A stretch of 38,044 bases of DNA from JAQIBY01 sp046546095 (GTDB taxonomy: Bacteria; Bacteroidota; Bacteroidia; Bacteroidales; ML635J-15): assembly GCA_046546095.1 (NCBI GenBank), contig JBKGYK010000025.1, positions 1-38,044 of the forward strand. The letters run 5' to 3'. The position numbers and the translations under genes were made by a program. Below are positions 24,375-31,874 of this stretch, piece after piece (position 1 is the stretch's first letter; every line of letters starts with the position of its first letter). The notes beneath the pieces are model-generated. The model did not search any database, was not told the DNA's origin, and worked only from the letters and a program-made list of their open reading frames with translations.

Positions 24375-25364
24375 ATGATGAGCTCAGGGGACAAAACAAA
24401 CATAAGTCTTGTACTTCCGGTATACAATGAGGCAGCCAACCTGCCTGAATGCTACAACAAACTTGAGGAAGTCCTGAAAGAAATCAGCCCTCGCTATGAA
24501 CTGATTTTTGTGAATGACGGAAGCACGGACAGTTCACTGGAGATCATCAAAGCATTTGCCAGGCATAATCCTGCTGTCAAGTTCATAGACCTGAGCCGGA
24601 ATTTCGGTCAGCAGGTTGCCATATCTGCGGGTATAGAGCATGCCCGGGGTCAACGCGTTGCCATCATGGATGCTGACCTTCAGGATCCGCCCGAATTGCT
24701 GAAATCCATGTACAACAAAATGGACGAAGGCTGGGAGGTGGTTTACGGACGCCGAAAAAACCGCAAGGGAGAGACTTTCCTTAAGCGAATGACAGCCAAA
24801 ATGTTTTATCGTTTTTTGTCACGCATGACCAATATTAATATTCCTGTTGACACCGGTGACTTCCGTATGATGGACAGAAAAGTGGTTGATGTACTGAATC
24901 ACATGCCTGAGCGGGATAGGTTCATCCGGGGGCAGGTAGCATGGATTGGATTCAGGCAAACAGAAATAGTTTATATGCGCAGTGGCCGGCGCAAAGGCAA
25001 AACAGGCTATTCTTACAAAAAAATGTTCCGTTTTGCTCTGGACGGCATGACATCTTTTTCGGATTTTCCTCTGCGTTTCGCAACCTGGCTGGGTTTTGTA
25101 TTCAGCATCATCAGCTTTGGCCTGATCATCTGGGCTCTGTATCAACGATTAATAGCAGGCTCTTATGTACAGGGATGGACATCCCTGATCATTTCCGTTC
25201 TCTTTTTTGGCGGAATTCAATTGATAGCCCTGGGCATTATCGGCGAATATATCAGCCGTATTGGCAGCAATGTGCGGCAAAGACCAATGTATGTAATCAA
25301 TGAAAAAAACACTGATAAAAAGAAGGTTAACGAAACTGAAAAAGATGTGGCTGAAAAAGCATAA
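24375..25364 (+). CDS. family 2 glycosyltransferase, GtrB/DPM1-like, with two membrane helices
   Basis: A 329-aa enzyme that probably moves a sugar from a nucleotide donor to undecaprenyl phosphate at the inner membrane. The GT-A core has LVLPVYNEAANL (12-23), FVNDGSTD (45-52), the acceptor-side LSRNFGQQVAISAG (73-86), and the metal-binding DAD at 99-101 in MDADLQDPPE. RRKGKTGYSYKKMFRF precedes two C-terminal membrane helices (about 233-253 and 266-290), and the tail is charged. This layout is that of bactoprenol glucosyltransferase GtrB and dolichyl-phosphate mannose synthase. The promoter supports the start used. The gene for a membrane acyltransferase, on the opposite strand, lies next to it; the sugar transferred is unknown. 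Confidence 0.93.
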   Translation: MMSSGDKTNISLVLPVYNEAANLPECYNKLEEVLKEISPRYELIFVNDGSTDSSLEIIKAFARHNPAVKFIDLSRNFGQQVAISAGIEHARGQRVAIMDADLQDPPELLKSMYNKMDEGWEVVYGRRKNRKGETFLKRMTAKMFYRFLSRMTNINIPVDTGDFRMMDRKVVDVLNHMPERDRFIRGQVAWIGFRQTEIVYMRSGRRKGKTGYSYKKMFRFALDGMTSFSDFPLRFATWLGFVFSIISFGLIIWALYQRLIAGSYVQGWTSLIISVLFFGGIQLIALGIIGEYISRIGSNVRQRPMYVINEKNTDKKKVNETEKDVAEKA

Positions 25365-25423
25365 GCAACACAGATTTTTTTCTCTGGTAAGCATATTGGG
25401 TTTATGCATCGCTTTGGCTTTGC

Positions 25424-26596
25424 TTATTTTTTGGTTTCTTTCCGGTCAAACTCCTGCCGTGTCTTGATGACAGCAAACCTCCTTTTAAATCTCAGTATTG
25501 GCTTTTCAAATAATTCATAGCTGATTGCAGGGATAATCAAAGATAAACTCACCAGCAGAAGCATGTAGATATACATATTGTCTATTCCCCACTTCATCAT
25601 CATCTTTTTCATCACAATCAAAAGTAAAATATTCCCGTACATGTATATACCATAGGAGATTTTACCAAAGTAATGAAAGATGCTGTTGTGTTTTACTATG
25701 TGTCGGAATTTTGGATTGAAATTATAATCCAGCAAAAGTACAGCGATAATCCCGGTGTAGAAGAATTTCTTAAATCCGGCAAGAAATATGGTGTCCCATC
25801 TTACCACCGGCTCAAGCGCAAGGGCTGCAATAAGGATTATCATGAGAGCATATCTGTAAAACCGGCTCAGATTGATGGTAAAAGGACGCCGTGCATAAAA
25901 CAAGGCACCGGCAGAACCAATGATCAATACATCCATACGACTGAGTGTATGCAGGTAAATTGCAAACCAGGGATACTCCATATTTATGCTGGCATACATT
26001 CTGAAAGCAATACTTACCAAAATCAATGAAACAAAAAGTTTCAATAAATACCTTCGTGGTACAAAGGCTATGATAAAAGGCCAGACCAGATAAAAATGCT
26101 CCTCTATGCAAATGCTCCAGAAGTGGGCAAAAGGATAAGTCCACTTGCCGGTTTGAATGGCATGAAAATTATTTACAAACAATGCATTGGCAAGATAATT
26201 CGGCTCAGCCACATTTAGCCATGACACAAGAAAGGGAGCAATCGCTATCAGCAAAAAATACAAAGGCCAGATGCGAAGGGTACGGCGAATAATAAAATTC
26301 TTAATATTTATTTTGCCATGCTTTTCCTTTTCCTTTAACAATATGTAGGTGATCAGGAATCCGCTGAGCAGGAAGAAAATATCCACACCAAGCTCCAGAT
26401 TGCCAAGAAAACGGTTAACCAGCTTTCCAAAACCGGTGAGTTCTGTATATGTGCCTGCCGAGAGGAATCCCACCTCGCCAAACCAGCTGCGCCACGCTTC
26501 ATAACCATGATATACAATAATCATGAATGCTGCCACAAAACGTATGACATCAAGGTAAGGAAAATAAATCCGGTCAGATGACTTTTTAGCTGACAT
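25424..26596 (-). CDS. acyltransferase family 3 membrane protein (OafA/YrhL-like)
   Basis: A 390-aa inner-membrane protein with about ten membrane helices. The opening YFPYLDVIRFVAAFMIIVYH, with His30, and GVDIFFLLSGFLITYIL followed by RRTLRIWPLYFLL are the conserved motifs of acyltransferase family 3. These proteins move acetyl or other acyl groups across the membrane onto O-antigen, peptidoglycan or small glycans. The periplasmic-side motif ICIEEHFYLVWPF is also intact. There is no fused SGNH domain. The gene converges on the GT2 gene with 59 nt between, and both may modify the same surface glycan; this is inference from position. Confidence 0.93.
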   Translation of the reverse strand: MSAKKSSDRIYFPYLDVIRFVAAFMIIVYHGYEAWRSWFGEVGFLSAGTYTELTGFGKLVNRFLGNLELGVDIFFLLSGFLITYILLKEKEKHGKINIKNFIIRRTLRIWPLYFLLIAIAPFLVSWLNVAEPNYLANALFVNNFHAIQTGKWTYPFAHFWSICIEEHFYLVWPFIIAFVPRRYLLKLFVSLILVSIAFRMYASINMEYPWFAIYLHTLSRMDVLIIGSAGALFYARRPFTINLSRFYRYALMIILIAALALEPVVRWDTIFLAGFKKFFYTGIIAVLLLDYNFNPKFRHIVKHNSIFHYFGKISYGIYMYGNILLLIVMKKMMMKWGIDNMYIYMLLLVSLSLIIPAISYELFEKPILRFKRRFAVIKTRQEFDRKETKK

Positions 26597-26630
26597 GAAA
26601 TTACAACTTTTTGATGTGGTGAAATTACAA
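26596..26630 (-). repeat. paired 11-bp direct repeat over the acyltransferase start
   Basis: TGAAATTACAA occurs at 26596-26606 and 26620-26630, 24 nt apart, the first covering the start codon of the acyltransferase gene. On the coding strand each reads TTGTAATTTCA. A paired binding site is possible; no exact -7 box was found here. Confidence 0.35.
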
Positions 26631-26709
26631 AATAAGCTACAGTTTCAAACAATATCCTGATGCTTTTCAGTTGCCGGATAAGGATTATTTCAGGTTAATG
26701 ATTTTTTAC

Positions 26710-26717
26710 TACATTTG
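26710..26717 (+). promoter_or_regulatory. -7 box of the response regulator gene
   Basis: TACATTTG matches TAnnTTTG. A transcript starting around 26723 leaves 5 nt before the ATG at 26728 but about 23 nt before the ATG at 26746, which favours the latter. Confidence 0.5.
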
Positions 26718-26745
26718 AAAATACCTAATGTTGAGATCAGCAACT

Positions 26746-27450
26746 ATGTTTGAGCCCGAAAATTACACCATACTTATTGTAGATGACGAGCAGGATATCC
26801 TCGAATTTCTATCTTATAACCTTCAGAATGTTGGATATAAAGTTTATACAACTGATAACGGGCCGGATGCCCTGAAGCTTGCACGGGAAATCATACCGGA
26901 TTTAATTGTGCTTGACATCATGATGCCGGGTCTGGATGGAATTGAAACCTGCGAACGTATCCGGAACACTGCTGGGCTTGAACACACACTGATCATGTTT
27001 CTAACCGCCAGGGCTGAGGATTATTCACAAATTGCCGGATTTGATGCCGGTGGCGATGACTATGTTACCAAGCCGATCAAGCCCAAAATAATTCAGAAAC
27101 GCATCAGGGCATTGCTAAAAAGACTCAGGAAAGAGGAAAAATATCAGCAAAAACAGGGTGTGCTGGAATTCAAGGATTTTTCAATTGATTCAGAACGCTA
27201 CCTTGTCATCAAAAACGGAGAAAAAATTGTGTTGCCAAGAAAAGAATTTAAAATGCTGTACTTAATGGCTTCCAGGCCCTCCAGGGTATTTAAGCGTGAA
27301 GAGATATATGATCAGGTCTGGGGAAGTGATGTAATCGTCGGAGACAGGACCATTGATGTGCATATCCGGAAGCTGCGGGAAAAAATCGGACCTGAAAAAA
27401 TTTCAACTGTTAAAGGTGTGGGGTACAAATTTGAGGCTGATGAAATTTAG
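26746..27450 (+). CDS. OmpR/PhoB-family response regulator
   Basis: A 234-aa two-component regulator. The receiver domain (7-122) has the acidic pair Asp13/Asp14, the phosphorylated Asp57 in VLDIMMPG, Thr87 in LTARAEDY and Lys109 in YVTKPIKP. The winged-helix DNA-binding domain (about 133-233) ends in VIVGDRTIDVHIRKLREKIG and VKGVGYKFE, as in PhoB and OmpR. The start at 26746 is preferred on promoter position; 26728 would add six residues. The histidine kinase gene follows after 81 nt on the same strand. The pair resembles PhoB/PhoR, but no phosphate genes are nearby to support that role. Confidence 0.95.
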   Translation: MFEPENYTILIVDDEQDILEFLSYNLQNVGYKVYTTDNGPDALKLAREIIPDLIVLDIMMPGLDGIETCERIRNTAGLEHTLIMFLTARAEDYSQIAGFDAGGDDYVTKPIKPKIIQKRIRALLKRLRKEEKYQQKQGVLEFKDFSIDSERYLVIKNGEKIVLPRKEFKMLYLMASRPSRVFKREEIYDQVWGSDVIVGDRTIDVHIRKLREKIGPEKISTVKGVGYKFEADEI

Positions 27451-27531
27451 TGTTTTTTTAATCTCAAATCTTCAGGATGTAAACACAAATATCCGCATTT
27501 TTGCAAAAGGAAAACACCAAAAAATAAAATT

Positions 27532-28581
27532 ATGCAGAACTATTCAGCAAACAGCCTGGCACTAAGGGTTACCCTGATACTCAGCGGCATGCTGGTGGTT
27601 CTGGTAATCGTTCTTAAATTTACCATCGGGGTAGCCATCCCCTGGCTGTTTGTCTTCATTGTTATCCCTGTATTCGCTGTATTGTCTTTTCTTTTATTGC
27701 GCAATATTCTCTTTCACTTCATCTACAACAGAATTCGACTGATTTACAAAACCATTCACTCTGTTAAGGAAGGTGAAAAAGCCAAAAATGAAAAATTCAA
27801 TATCCGCACAGATCTGCTTAAACAAGTGGACGAGGATGTAACACAATGGGCAGAAAAAAGCCGTCGTGAATTGCAGGAATGGAAGCACATGGCTCAGTAC
27901 CGCAAAGAATTTGTGGGCAATGTTTCCCATGAGTTGAAAACACCGATTTTTAATATTCAGGGTTACACACTCACTTTACTTGAAGGTGGTCTGGAAGACG
28001 CCCGCATCAACAAAAAATACCTGAGTAAAATCGAAAAAAACATCAACCGTATGATTTCCATTGTTGAAGACCTGGAGGCCATATCCAGGCTTGAACACGG
28101 CAGGCTGAATCTGAGGTGGGAATCTGTCAGCCCGGTGGCACTGGCCGAGGAGGTAATGGAAAACCTGGAAGATAAAGCTGCTGCCAAAGGTATCAAAATG
28201 AGCCTGCACAAGTATTACGAAAAAAACCGTAAAGTTACCGTTGACCCCGAATTCATGCGTCAGGTTTTTTCCAACCTCATCAACAATGCCATCAATTACG
28301 GCAGGGAAAACGGCTTTGTAAAGGTTGAGTTTTTCGATATGGATGAAAATATGCTGGTTGAAGTTACAGACAATGGCATCGGAATTGCCGAAGAAGATAT
28401 CCCGAGGATATTTGAACGCTTTTACCGGGTTGACAAATCGAGATCCACAAAATCAGGTGGTACCGGACTTGGTCTGGCCATTGTCAAACACATCACAGAA
28501 GCCCACAATCAGACCCTGAACGTTCGCTCAACACCAAATGTGGGCACAACCATTGCCTTTACCATGAAAAAAAGTAAATAA
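27532..28581 (+). CDS. sensor histidine kinase, PhoR-like, without a periplasmic sensor domain
   Basis: A 349-aa kinase. Two membrane helices (about 12-33 and 37-58) are joined by only a few residues, so nothing sizeable projects into the periplasm. A HAMP-like stretch (60-115) precedes the dimerisation domain, with phospho-accepting His133 in NVSHELKTP. The ATPase domain has the N box NLINNAINY, G1 VTDNGIGI, the F box FERFYRVDKSR and G2 SGGTGLGLAIVK, all intact. It should phosphorylate the regulator encoded just upstream. The signal is probably sensed in the membrane or through a partner protein. A weak -7-like CATTTTTG lies at 27496-27503 ahead of the gene. Confidence 0.94.
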   Translation: MQNYSANSLALRVTLILSGMLVVLVIVLKFTIGVAIPWLFVFIVIPVFAVLSFLLLRNILFHFIYNRIRLIYKTIHSVKEGEKAKNEKFNIRTDLLKQVDEDVTQWAEKSRRELQEWKHMAQYRKEFVGNVSHELKTPIFNIQGYTLTLLEGGLEDARINKKYLSKIEKNINRMISIVEDLEAISRLEHGRLNLRWESVSPVALAEEVMENLEDKAAAKGIKMSLHKYYEKNRKVTVDPEFMRQVFSNLINNAINYGRENGFVKVEFFDMDENMLVEVTDNGIGIAEEDIPRIFERFYRVDKSRSTKSGGTGLGLAIVKHITEAHNQTLNVRSTPNVGTTIAFTMKKSK

Positions 28582-28641
28582 ATCAGGAACATTTTACTGA
28601 ATTTACCGTAACTACTTTGTAACCAACACATATTATCAGCA

Positions 28642-29712
28642 ATGGCGCGGTTTTTAAAACATCGGAAAAAAAGTACAGGAACAGTTCCCGGTTCTCTTGT
28701 ATTTCTTGGCGAACAAAAAGAAAGCAGGGTACAGATTACATCCATGGTATATAATCAGGAAGCCTTGCTGCAGGATGACACTAAGGAAAAAGCCGCTGAT
28801 TTACCTGACATTCCTGATACAAATGATATCCTCTGGCTGAATGTTGTTGGTTTACATGACACCGATATCATCCGTGAAATCGGAAACAAATACAAGCTGC
28901 ATCCCCTGCTGCTTGAGGATATCCTCAACACTGACCAGCGACCCAAACATGAAGACTTTGACGATGCCCTCCTTATCATCATGAAAAAACTGATGCTTAG
29001 CAGAGAAGAAACAAACATCATCGAACCTGAACAAATCAGCCTGGTGCTGAAAAATAATATTCTGATTAGTTTTCAGGAGCAAAGCAGTGACTTCTTTCTT
29101 GCTGTAAAAAACCGCATCAGAAACAATAAGGGTAGAATCAGGCGTTCCGGCACAGACTACCTGGCATATGCGATGATGGATACTGTAGCAGACAATTACC
29201 TGAATGTACTCAGTGATATTGGAGATAAGATAGAGGAGCTTGAAGAAAAGGCGATTCAGGCAAAAGACAAAAACCTGCCTGCTCAGATTTACATGTGGAA
29301 AAGGGAGCTTAAAGTTATGCATAGGGCTATTGCTCCATTTCGGGATATGTTGCTGAAAATGCTGAAAAGTGATTTTGAGTATTTTCAAAAAGAAACCGGG
29401 CAGTTTTTCAGAGATCTGCTTGATCTCAGCCAGCAAGCATTGGAAAGCACCGAAACTTATCGTGATATGTTGTCTGACTATTACAACATATACAATACCG
29501 GCGTCAACAATCACATGAATGATGTCATGAAGGTACTGACTGTTTTTGCGTCTATATTTATCCCGCTTACTTTTATTGCCGGGGTGTATGGCACCAACTT
29601 TGATCACATCCCCGAACTCAGCTATCGCTATGCTTATTTTATTATGTGGGCTGTGTTTCTTGCCATCATTGTCATCATGGTATTATATTTCAAGCGCAAG
29701 GACTGGTTCTGA
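28642..29712 (+). CDS. corA: CorA-family metal ion transporter with a GTN variant motif
   Basis: A 356-aa membrane channel of the CorA family, normally for Mg2+ and Co2+, acting as a pentamer. The soluble N-terminal domain (1-about 250) contains HPLLLEDILNTDQRPKHEDF, and a long stalk helix leads to two C-terminal membrane helices (about 293-313 and 330-350). The signature between them, YGMNF in most members, reads YGTNF here (Gly317, Thr318, Asn319; codons GGC ACC AAC). The C-terminus is the usual basic KRKDWF. The Met-to-Thr change sits at the pore entrance and could alter ion selectivity or rate. The gene converges on lepA with 5 nt between the stop codons. Confidence 0.93.
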   Translation: MARFLKHRKKSTGTVPGSLVFLGEQKESRVQITSMVYNQEALLQDDTKEKAADLPDIPDTNDILWLNVVGLHDTDIIREIGNKYKLHPLLLEDILNTDQRPKHEDFDDALLIIMKKLMLSREETNIIEPEQISLVLKNNILISFQEQSSDFFLAVKNRIRNNKGRIRRSGTDYLAYAMMDTVADNYLNVLSDIGDKIEELEEKAIQAKDKNLPAQIYMWKRELKVMHRAIAPFRDMLLKMLKSDFEYFQKETGQFFRDLLDLSQQALESTETYRDMLSDYYNIYNTGVNNHMNDVMKVLTVFASIFIPLTFIAGVYGTNFDHIPELSYRYAYFIMWAVFLAIIVIMVLYFKRKDWF

Positions 29713-29717
29713 TTGTT

Positions 29718-31505
29718 TTAGTCCATCTTTAAAACAGCCATAAATGCAGATTGCGGAACCTCTACAGAACCCACCTGACGCATACGTTTTTTGCCTTTTT
29801 TCTGTTTTTCCAGAAGTTTTCGTTTACGCGTGATGTCACCCCCATAACATTTTGATGTTACATCTTTTCTTACGGCTTTTACTGTTTCACGGGCAATGAT
29901 TTTACGGCCGATAGCTGCCTGTATGGCCACATCAAATTGCTGCCTGGGAATCAACTCTTTCAGTTTTTCACACATCCTTCTGCCCAGCGGATATGCATTA
30001 TCGACATGGGTAAGTGTTGAAAGAGCATCAACAATTTCACCATTCAGCAGTATCTCAAGCCTGATCAATTCAGATTGTTTAAATCCTGACTGATAATAAT
30101 CGAAAGAAGCATATCCCCGGGAAATACTTTTCAACTTGTCATAAAAATCAATGACAATTTCTCCGAGAGGCATAACAAAACTCAACTCAATACGGTCGCT
30201 GGTAAGATATAGCTGATCTTTCAGTTCACCCCGCCTGTCAATTACCAGTTTAATGATGGGGCCAATGCTTTCAGAGCGTGTTATGATGCTGCCCTTAATA
30301 TAGGGTTCTTCCACATAATCCAGCTCATTGGGTCCGGGCAAACCGCTGGGATTATGTACTTCAACAATTTCACCATTGTTCAGATGAGCAATGTAGGATA
30401 CGTTGGGAACAGTGGTGATCACATCCATATCAAATTCCCTGTCCAGGCGTTCCTGTACGATCTCCATATGCAATAATCCCAGAAATCCACAACGAAATCC
30501 AAAGCCGAGGGCAGCAGAAGATTCAGGCTCAAAAGTCAGGGATGCATCATTTAGCTGCAGTTTTTCAATGGAGTTTCTGAGTTCTTCATAATCATCTGTA
30601 TCTACAGGATAAATACCTGCAAACAGCATAGGTTTTACATCTTCAAATCCGCTAATGGCCTTATCGCAGGGATTTTCCTTATGGGTGAGTGTATCTCCTA
30701 CTTTCACCTCCTTGGCCGCTTTGATACCGGATATGATATAACCAACATTCCCGGCAGCGAGTTTCTTTCTGGGATCCATTTTGAGTTTCAATACCCCGAT
30801 TTCATCCGCTTCGTATTCCTTGCCGGTGTTGACAAATTTCACTTTGTCACCCTTTTCTATGGTACCGTTAAAAATGCGAAAATAGGCAATAATGCCCCTG
30901 TATGAATTGAATACGGAATCAAAAACCAGGGCTTGTAATGGTGCATCCGGATCGCCTGTGGGAGCAGGTACCCTGTTGATAATGTTTTCCAGAATCTCAT
31001 CCACACCCTCACCGGTTTTACCGCTGGCCCGGATGATTTCCTCTCTTTCACAACCAATCAGGTCAATGATTTGATCTTCCACCTCATCGGGCATGGCATT
31101 GTCAAGATCCATTTTATTCATTACCGGAATTATTTCCAGATCATTGTCTATGGCCTGATATAGGGTGGATATTGTCTGTGCCTGCACTCCCTGTGTGGCA
31201 TCCACAATAAGCAAAGCTCCTTCGCAGGCGGCAATGGACCGGGAGACCTCATATGAAAAATCGACATGACCCGGGGTATCTATCAGATTAAGTACGTACT
31301 CTGTTTTATCCTTGATATGCAACATCTGTATCGCATGACTCTTGATGGTAATTCCACGCTCCCTTTCAAGATCCATATCATCCAAAAGCTGATCCTTGAA
31401 ATCGCGGTCGGTTACAGACTTGGTAGTCTGCAGTAGCCGATCCGATAAGGTAGATTTACCGTGATCAATATGCGCAATGATGCAAAAATTTCGTATGTTT
31501 TTCAT
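29718..31505 (-). CDS. lepA: elongation factor 4 (LepA)
   Basis: A 595-aa translational GTPase that acts on ribosomes during initiation and back-translocation. G1 is AHIDHGKST (11-19), with LERERGITIKSHAIQM as switch I, G3 DTPGHVDF, and G4 NKMD. Domains II and III, the EF-G-like domain V with FEPESSAALGFGFRCGFLGL, and the LepA-specific C-terminus ending in GSVEVPQSAFMAVLK are all present. The start at MKNIRNF (31505) gives the family's normal length; a longer reading from 31544 runs into the promoter. The gene has its own promoter. Confidence 0.98.
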   Translation of the reverse strand: MKNIRNFCIIAHIDHGKSTLSDRLLQTTKSVTDRDFKDQLLDDMDLERERGITIKSHAIQMLHIKDKTEYVLNLIDTPGHVDFSYEVSRSIAACEGALLIVDATQGVQAQTISTLYQAIDNDLEIIPVMNKMDLDNAMPDEVEDQIIDLIGCEREEIIRASGKTGEGVDEILENIINRVPAPTGDPDAPLQALVFDSVFNSYRGIIAYFRIFNGTIEKGDKVKFVNTGKEYEADEIGVLKLKMDPRKKLAAGNVGYIISGIKAAKEVKVGDTLTHKENPCDKAISGFEDVKPMLFAGIYPVDTDDYEELRNSIEKLQLNDASLTFEPESSAALGFGFRCGFLGLLHMEIVQERLDREFDMDVITTVPNVSYIAHLNNGEIVEVHNPSGLPGPNELDYVEEPYIKGSIITRSESIGPIIKLVIDRRGELKDQLYLTSDRIELSFVMPLGEIVIDFYDKLKSISRGYASFDYYQSGFKQSELIRLEILLNGEIVDALSTLTHVDNAYPLGRRMCEKLKELIPRQQFDVAIQAAIGRKIIARETVKAVRKDVTSKCYGGDITRKRKLLEKQKKGKKRMRQVGSVEVPQSAFMAVLKMD

Positions 31506-31524
31506 AGTTGAACTCATCAATCTG

Positions 31525-31532
31525 CAAAGATA
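31525..31532 (-). promoter_or_regulatory. -7 box of lepA
   Basis: CAAAGATA on the plus strand is TATCTTTG on the coding strand, an exact TAnnTTTG match 19 nt before the lepA start codon. No -33 TTG is seen. Confidence 0.6.
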
Positions 31533-31849
31533 GGAAAACTTCACCTTCTTTCTTCCTTATTTTTCCCATTCCGGGATTTTTCATCAATACCTCAAAACCT
31601 TAATCCGCACAGTCATTACCTGACAAAACAAGAGGACTTATGTACTCAGAATATGACATTTATACAAGAAGTAAGAACCTCTGTTATTTTTCTATCAGCT
31701 TTTTCCGATGAGGATTCACCTGCCTTTGGAAGTACACTAAGTCTCATTAGAAGCGACATTGCAGAAACTGACTTCCATTATCCGGCATGTCAGAATCAAA
31801 TCGCATTTCATTTTTTGACTAATTAAACAGATAAATCTTGTATTTTTCT

Positions 31850-31857
31850 TATTTTTG
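31850..31857 (+). promoter_or_regulatory. -7 box of the yfhO-like gene
   Basis: TATTTTTG matches TAnnTTTG, 17 nt before the ATG at 31875. A TTG at 31838-31840 is too close to serve as the -33 element. Confidence 0.5.
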
Positions 31858-31874
31858 ACCAAAACAGATAAATT

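Larger units (their letters stand above)
31506..31874. other. 369-nt intergenic region between lepA and the yfhO-like gene
   Basis: The region holds the lepA promoter at its left end and a -7 box for the right-hand gene at 31850-31857. Between them is one small open frame, 31653-31826 (+), 57 codons from ATG to TAA, with no recognisable motif, no promoter of its own and no similarity to its neighbours. I regard it as probably non-coding. No tRNA, hairpin terminator or repeat was seen. Confidence 0.5.

Noticed and set aside
28852..29607. 251-codon open frame on the minus strand
   Set aside because: Opposite the corA gene; no recognisable domain.
31653..31826. 57-codon open frame between lepA and the yfhO-like gene
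   Set aside because: No motif, promoter or coding-like composition; a frame this short is expected by chance in 369 nt.
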